Origin: Branchiostoma floridae | Taxonomy: Eukaryota; Chordata; Leptocardii; Amphioxiformes; Branchiostomatidae | Assembly: GCF_000003815.2 (NCBI RefSeq) | Contig: NC_049989.1 | Location: 10,797,219-10,819,030, forward strand | Length of the DNA: 21,812 bases | Reading direction: 5' to 3' | In this document: piece by piece, positions 20,901 to 21,812 of the stretch | Layout: the number at the start of each line of letters is the position of its first letter | How positions within the stretch are numbered: position 1 is the first letter of the stretch | Made by a program: the position numbers and the translations under genes | The notes under the pieces: generated by a model | What the model was told of the DNA's origin: nothing | What the model saw: the letters and a program-made list of their open reading frames with translations, nothing else | Database searches by the model: none

Positions 20901-21812
20901 GATATAGTGGAAATGGACTTCACTGTGGTCAGTGAATACTTCTGGAATCCACTTTAGGTTTCATGCGGCTCACTGGCAAAATAACGAAACTACATTTAAA
21001 ATAACATTTTGTATACAACGTCTGTAATCTCTGAATACTGACAGGATTTTTCTGTTTTTCACTTTCTACACAAATATCATGTTCAAAATGTCTCAAAGAA
21101 ATCATTTTACTTTTGTCTGTTACTATTCCTACGGGTAGAACGGAACGCCCCGAATCTTGTATCCTGCCCCGCTGACACACATATAACAGTAAACTCACAA
21201 GACGGAGGTCTCCTGGACTGGACAGATCCGGAGTTCCGTTTCCAACCGTCCAACGACCTGGCCAATCACGAGTGTTCTGCGAACAAGGGAGACGCCGCTC
21301 CCATTGGAACCCACAACGTACATTGCTGGGCAGAGGACTTTGCTGATGGGAATACCTGTGACTTCGATGTCATCATCGAAGGTATGTTTATATATATATA
21401 TATCCTACAATTTTAGAAGAACATAATTGATATTTACAGACCGCGGGGTTTTGATACAATCATAAGTAACCTAGATTGATCCTAGACTCTTTCTTTTCAG
21501 CCCTCCTGTTATAATCGTTGATATCTCTCTATCCACAGCTCCTGAGTGCGTTGTACCGACAGCTCCTCTACACGGGGCAGTGACGTGTGGTGTGGCCGAG
21601 GGAGCTCAGAAATACTGCAGCTTAAGCTGTCAAGACACGTAAGTAATTTGTGGTAATTCATATCTTTTAAACTTTGCCTCAAATTCTTTTATAGTGATAC
21701 ATAACATCGTGTATTTAATTCAATTTTGTGATGAAGCATTTAAAAATGAAATTATATATATTTAAGGTACGACTTCGCGATGGAGCCAGCGAACACGTAT
21801 CGGTGCGATTGG
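8721..21812 (+). CDS. Secreted TSP1(x20)-EGF-HYR-Sushi modular protein (27 exons in window, 3' incomplete)
   Basis: The predicted order is signal peptide, Arg7 run, 20 thrombospondin type 1 repeats, a Cys-rich linker, EGF-Ca, EGF, EGF-Ca, HYR and a first Sushi domain; the protein continues beyond the window. These modules are known from extracellular adhesion and matrix proteins, and HYR next to Sushi recalls SVEP1-like proteins. TSR exons all join after two bases of a codon (AG|GT donors), so every TSR exon is symmetric. EGF and HYR exons join after one base, the usual EGF exon phase. Each exon was placed by matching acceptor, donor and phase, and all 26 junctions keep one frame. Copy number in the middle may be wrong if the assembly has collapsed or expanded the repeats. 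The gene is not one I can name. Confidence 0.85.
9423..9593 (+). CDS. Exon 2: TSR exon, type A-like (57 codons)
   Basis: Begins after GATTCACAG. It encodes [23 protein letters not shown] and [18 protein letters not shown], then TRSRT. It is the most diverged A-type exon and lies outside the homogenised array. Confidence 0.85.
9976..10140 (+). CDS. Exon 3: TSR exon, type C ancestor (55 codons)
   Basis: Follows CACACAG. It encodes [22 protein letters not shown] and [18 protein letters not shown]. The 3' half is nearly identical to the later C exons, while the 5' half resembles B exons (GNT--YCGGS). It may be an older C or a B/C mosaic. Confidence 0.88.
10302..10472 (+). CDS. Exon 4: TSR type A, copy A1
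   Basis: Encodes [45 protein letters not shown]. Differs from other A copies by AVP (others AWL) and CEW (others CQW). Its upstream intron is also distinct, so A1 marks the older left edge of the array. Confidence 0.9.
10580..10676 (+). other. Cryptic acceptor plus short in-frame tail ORF in the A-to-B intron
   Basis: A strong acceptor (TTCTTCCTGTCTACAG, AG at 10578-10579) is followed in the phase of exon A1 by 31 codons ([10 protein letters not shown]... to KQTAF) and TAG. The same feature recurs at 13821-13917, 15447-15543 and, diverged, 18702-18801. At 12194-12290 and 17075-17171 the AG is AA. It could be an alternative terminal or poison exon, or a relic. No AATAAA follows before exon B. 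Confidence 0.35.
10719..10886 (+). CDS. Exon 5: TSR type B, copy B1 (chimeric B/A)
   Basis: Encodes [22 protein letters not shown] and [19 protein letters not shown]. From about 10844 the exon and the next ~65 bp of intron match A1 instead of the other B copies, which have [14 protein letters not shown]. The acceptor is ACTATAG. Confidence 0.9.
11124..11288 (+). CDS. Exon 6: TSR type C, copy C1
   Basis: Acceptor ATACGCAG. Encodes [55 protein letters not shown] fits the protein O-fucosylation consensus CXX(S/T)CXXG. An upstream in-frame ATG in the intron (11017) is treated as chance read-through. Confidence 0.9.
11916..12086 (+). CDS. Exon 7: TSR type A, copy A2
   Basis: Encodes [44 protein letters not shown]. 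The RAC/TTE/CTTS variant is shared only with A5. Confidence 0.9.
12333..12500 (+). CDS. Exon 8: TSR type B, copy B2
   Basis: Encodes [45 protein letters not shown]; donor GTAAAT. Standard B sequence. Confidence 0.9.
12750..12914 (+). CDS. Exon 9: TSR type C, copy C2
   Basis: The encoded protein is the same as C1. The upstream intron has GAGTATC in place of GAGCATC, a marker shared with C4. Confidence 0.9.
13543..13713 (+). CDS. Exon 10: TSR type A, copy A3
   Basis: Carries the REC/TAE/CTAS variant (Ala to Glu and Thr to Ala relative to A2), shared with A4 and A6. Confidence 0.9.
13960..14127 (+). CDS. Exon 11: TSR type B, copy B3
   Basis: Protein identical to B2; same acceptor ACTATAG and donor GTAAAT. 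Confidence 0.9.
14377..14541 (+). CDS. Exon 12: TSR type C, copy C3
   Basis: Protein identical to C1. Intron markers (GAGCATC, GACAGATAC) match C1 and C5. Confidence 0.9.
15169..15339 (+). CDS. Exon 13: TSR type A, copy A4
   Basis: REC/TAE/CTAS variant, same as A3, including GAATCTTGAAC in the following intron. Confidence 0.9.
15586..15753 (+). CDS. Exon 14: TSR type B, copy B4
   Basis: Protein identical to B2 and B3. Confidence 0.9.
16003..16167 (+). CDS. Exon 15: TSR type C, copy C4
   Basis: Protein identical to C1; intron markers (GAGTATC, GACATATAC) match C2. It is the last exon before the assembly gap. Confidence 0.9.
16367..16649. other. Assembly gap (283 N) inside array unit 4
   Basis: The gap falls in the long C-to-A intron. 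With the Ns counted, unit 4 is 1628 bp, matching its neighbours, so the size estimate looks right for one unit. Both gap edges carry small irregularities (GGATTCAAGATTGAA; missing bases near 16663 and 16680) that look like low-quality sequence. Whole extra units could be hidden here. Confidence 0.98.
16797..16967 (+). CDS. Exon 16: TSR type A, copy A5
   Basis: RAC/TTE/CTTS variant, identical in coding sequence to A2 and unlike the neighbours A4 and A6. Confidence 0.9.
17214..17381 (+). CDS. Exon 17: TSR type B, copy B5
   Basis: Protein identical to B2-B4. Confidence 0.9.
17631..17795 (+). CDS. Exon 18: TSR type C, copy C5
   Basis: Protein identical to C1; intron markers match C1 and C3. Confidence 0.9.
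18423..18593 (+). CDS. Exon 19: TSR type A, copy A6
   Basis: REC/TAE/CTAS variant. The following intron starts as in the array and diverges after about 18650, marking the right edge of the homogenised region. Confidence 0.9.
18856..19023 (+). CDS. Exon 20: last TSR exon, diverged type B
   Basis: Encodes [49 protein letters not shown]. It keeps the B length (56 codons) but lacks the NWS sequon and has Gln where S/T sits in CxxS/TCG. The acceptor ACTATAG follows an unusual C14-A9 run (18824-18846). Confidence 0.88.
19024..19444 (+). other. Intron between last TSR exon and linker exon
   Basis: No further exon or repeat recognised. An open frame at 18993-19313 is read-through of exon 20 in the wrong frame. 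Confidence 0.5.
19445..19596 (+). CDS. Exon 21: end of TSR 20 plus Cys-rich linker
   Basis: Enters in the TSR phase (one base completes Arg) and leaves in EGF phase (one base left), so it is the adaptor between the two module classes. It encodes [10 protein letters not shown] and SSPCNRYC, closing the last TSR, then a Gly/Asn-rich stretch with [15 protein letters not shown] that resembles a shortened EGF-like segment. Confidence 0.85.
19898..20020 (+). CDS. Exon 22: calcium-binding EGF domain 1
   Basis: Starts DIDECATG after TTTTTCAG; six Cys in EGF spacing. [12 protein letters not shown] fits the Asn/Asp hydroxylation consensus C-x-[DN]-x4-[FY]-x-C-x-C. Symmetric, one base left at each end. 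Confidence 0.93.
20234..20262 (+). pseudogene. Relic EGF-exon start, copy 1
   Basis: After an AAACAG acceptor, the sequence CTTTCTTTTGGAACTCCACA parallels the true exon at 20568 (CTCTTTGTTGGGGCTCCGCA). The first cysteine codon is changed and no donor follows at the expected place. Confidence 0.55.
20401..20430 (+). pseudogene. Relic EGF-exon start, copy 2
   Basis: After GATAG, the sequence reads in the EGF phase as PCWGSTTC, matching LCWGSATC of the real exon, then diverges; no donor or remaining cysteines follow. Confidence 0.6.
20568..20669 (+). CDS. Exon 23: EGF-like domain without Ca motif
   Basis: Encodes [31 protein letters not shown]: six Cys, GG.C and CDTGYE as in EGF. It has no DxDE at the start. 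Donor GTAAGT is perfect. Confidence 0.87.
20808..20927 (+). CDS. Exon 24: calcium-binding EGF domain 2
   Basis: Starts NIDECSTD after [19 protein letters not shown] fits the hydroxylation consensus; [12 protein letters not shown] closes the domain. Donor GTCAGT. Confidence 0.92.
21139..21381 (+). CDS. Exon 25: HYR domain
   Basis: A whole hyalin-repeat module of ~80 residues in one symmetric exon. It begins [11 protein letters not shown] and includes LLDWTDPEF, then [20 protein letters not shown] and CDFDVIIE, matching the HYR pattern of CP, W-DP, G-H-V-C-A-D--GN-C-F-V. This is an Ig-like extracellular fold linked to adhesion. Confidence 0.9.
21539..21638 (+). CDS. Exon 26: Sushi/CCP domain, first half
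   Basis: Encodes [17 protein letters not shown] and [10 protein letters not shown], the first cysteines of a complement control protein module. The donor GTAAGT falls after two bases of a codon, the usual split point of two-exon Sushi domains. Confidence 0.9.
21767..21812 (+). CDS. Exon 27: Sushi/CCP domain, second half (cut by window end)
   Basis: After TTTAAG it continues in frame: [16 protein letters not shown], the Y-F...YRC..W part of Sushi. Truncated by the window edge. Confidence 0.85.

Overview
This is eukaryotic DNA with intron-rich genes, GT-AG splice sites, polypyrimidine tracts and transposon debris. The protein set is a C-type lectin-like domain followed by a secreted TSP1/EGF/HYR/Sushi modular protein. 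Introns are short (about 100-630 bp), and there is a Helentron-type transposon relic. This fits an invertebrate deuterostome, most likely an amphioxus-like cephalochordate; the taxon is inferred from gene content, not shown. Two assembly gaps (Ns) are present at 1408-1507 and 16367-16649.

Layout. (1) 1-945: the 3' end of a plus-strand gene for a C-type lectin-like domain. Its penultimate exon is 166-368 and a tiny terminal exon supplies the last residues and the stop at 943-945. (2) 946-8720: a transposon-rich intergenic region. It holds two copies of a TIR-bearing MITE (417-606, 4600-4770), an AC-rich minisatellite (1828-1944), and a minus-strand Helentron fragment in which a PIF1-type helicase C-terminus is fused to an EEP endonuclease (1986-3546). 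It also holds a foldback element (4360-4443), a long TA-flanked palindrome (5569-5755), a GT-rich low-complexity tract (about 6240-7030) and a diverged ~580-bp tandem duplication (about 7275-8430). (3) 8721-21812 and beyond: one large plus-strand gene for a secreted modular protein.

The large gene starts with a signal peptide and a seven-arginine run, then has 19 internal thrombospondin type 1 (TSR) exons. Each TSR exon starts and ends in the same phase, so exons can be added or skipped without frameshift. Exon borders fall inside the TSR domain: each exon carries the second half of one TSR and the first half of the next. There are three exon types (A 57, B 56, C 55 codons) in the order A-B-C. 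From about 10951 to 18655 the A-B-C cassette and all its introns repeat with a period of 1626-1628 bp, about 4.7 nearly identical copies. This implies very recent unequal crossing-over or gene conversion, or an assembly effect. After the TSRs come a Cys-rich linker exon, a calcium-binding EGF, a plain EGF, a second calcium-binding EGF, a HYR domain and a Sushi domain cut by the window edge.

The most interesting signals are: the recent exon-cassette amplification with marker patterns that alternate or are mosaic between units; a gene-conversion tract inside one exon (B1); and a recurrent cryptic splice acceptor with a short in-frame tail ORF in every A-to-B intron, lost by AG-to-AA change in two copies. 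Two decayed copies of the start of an EGF exon (167-bp spacing) and exon-type-specific predicted glycosylation motifs are also notable.
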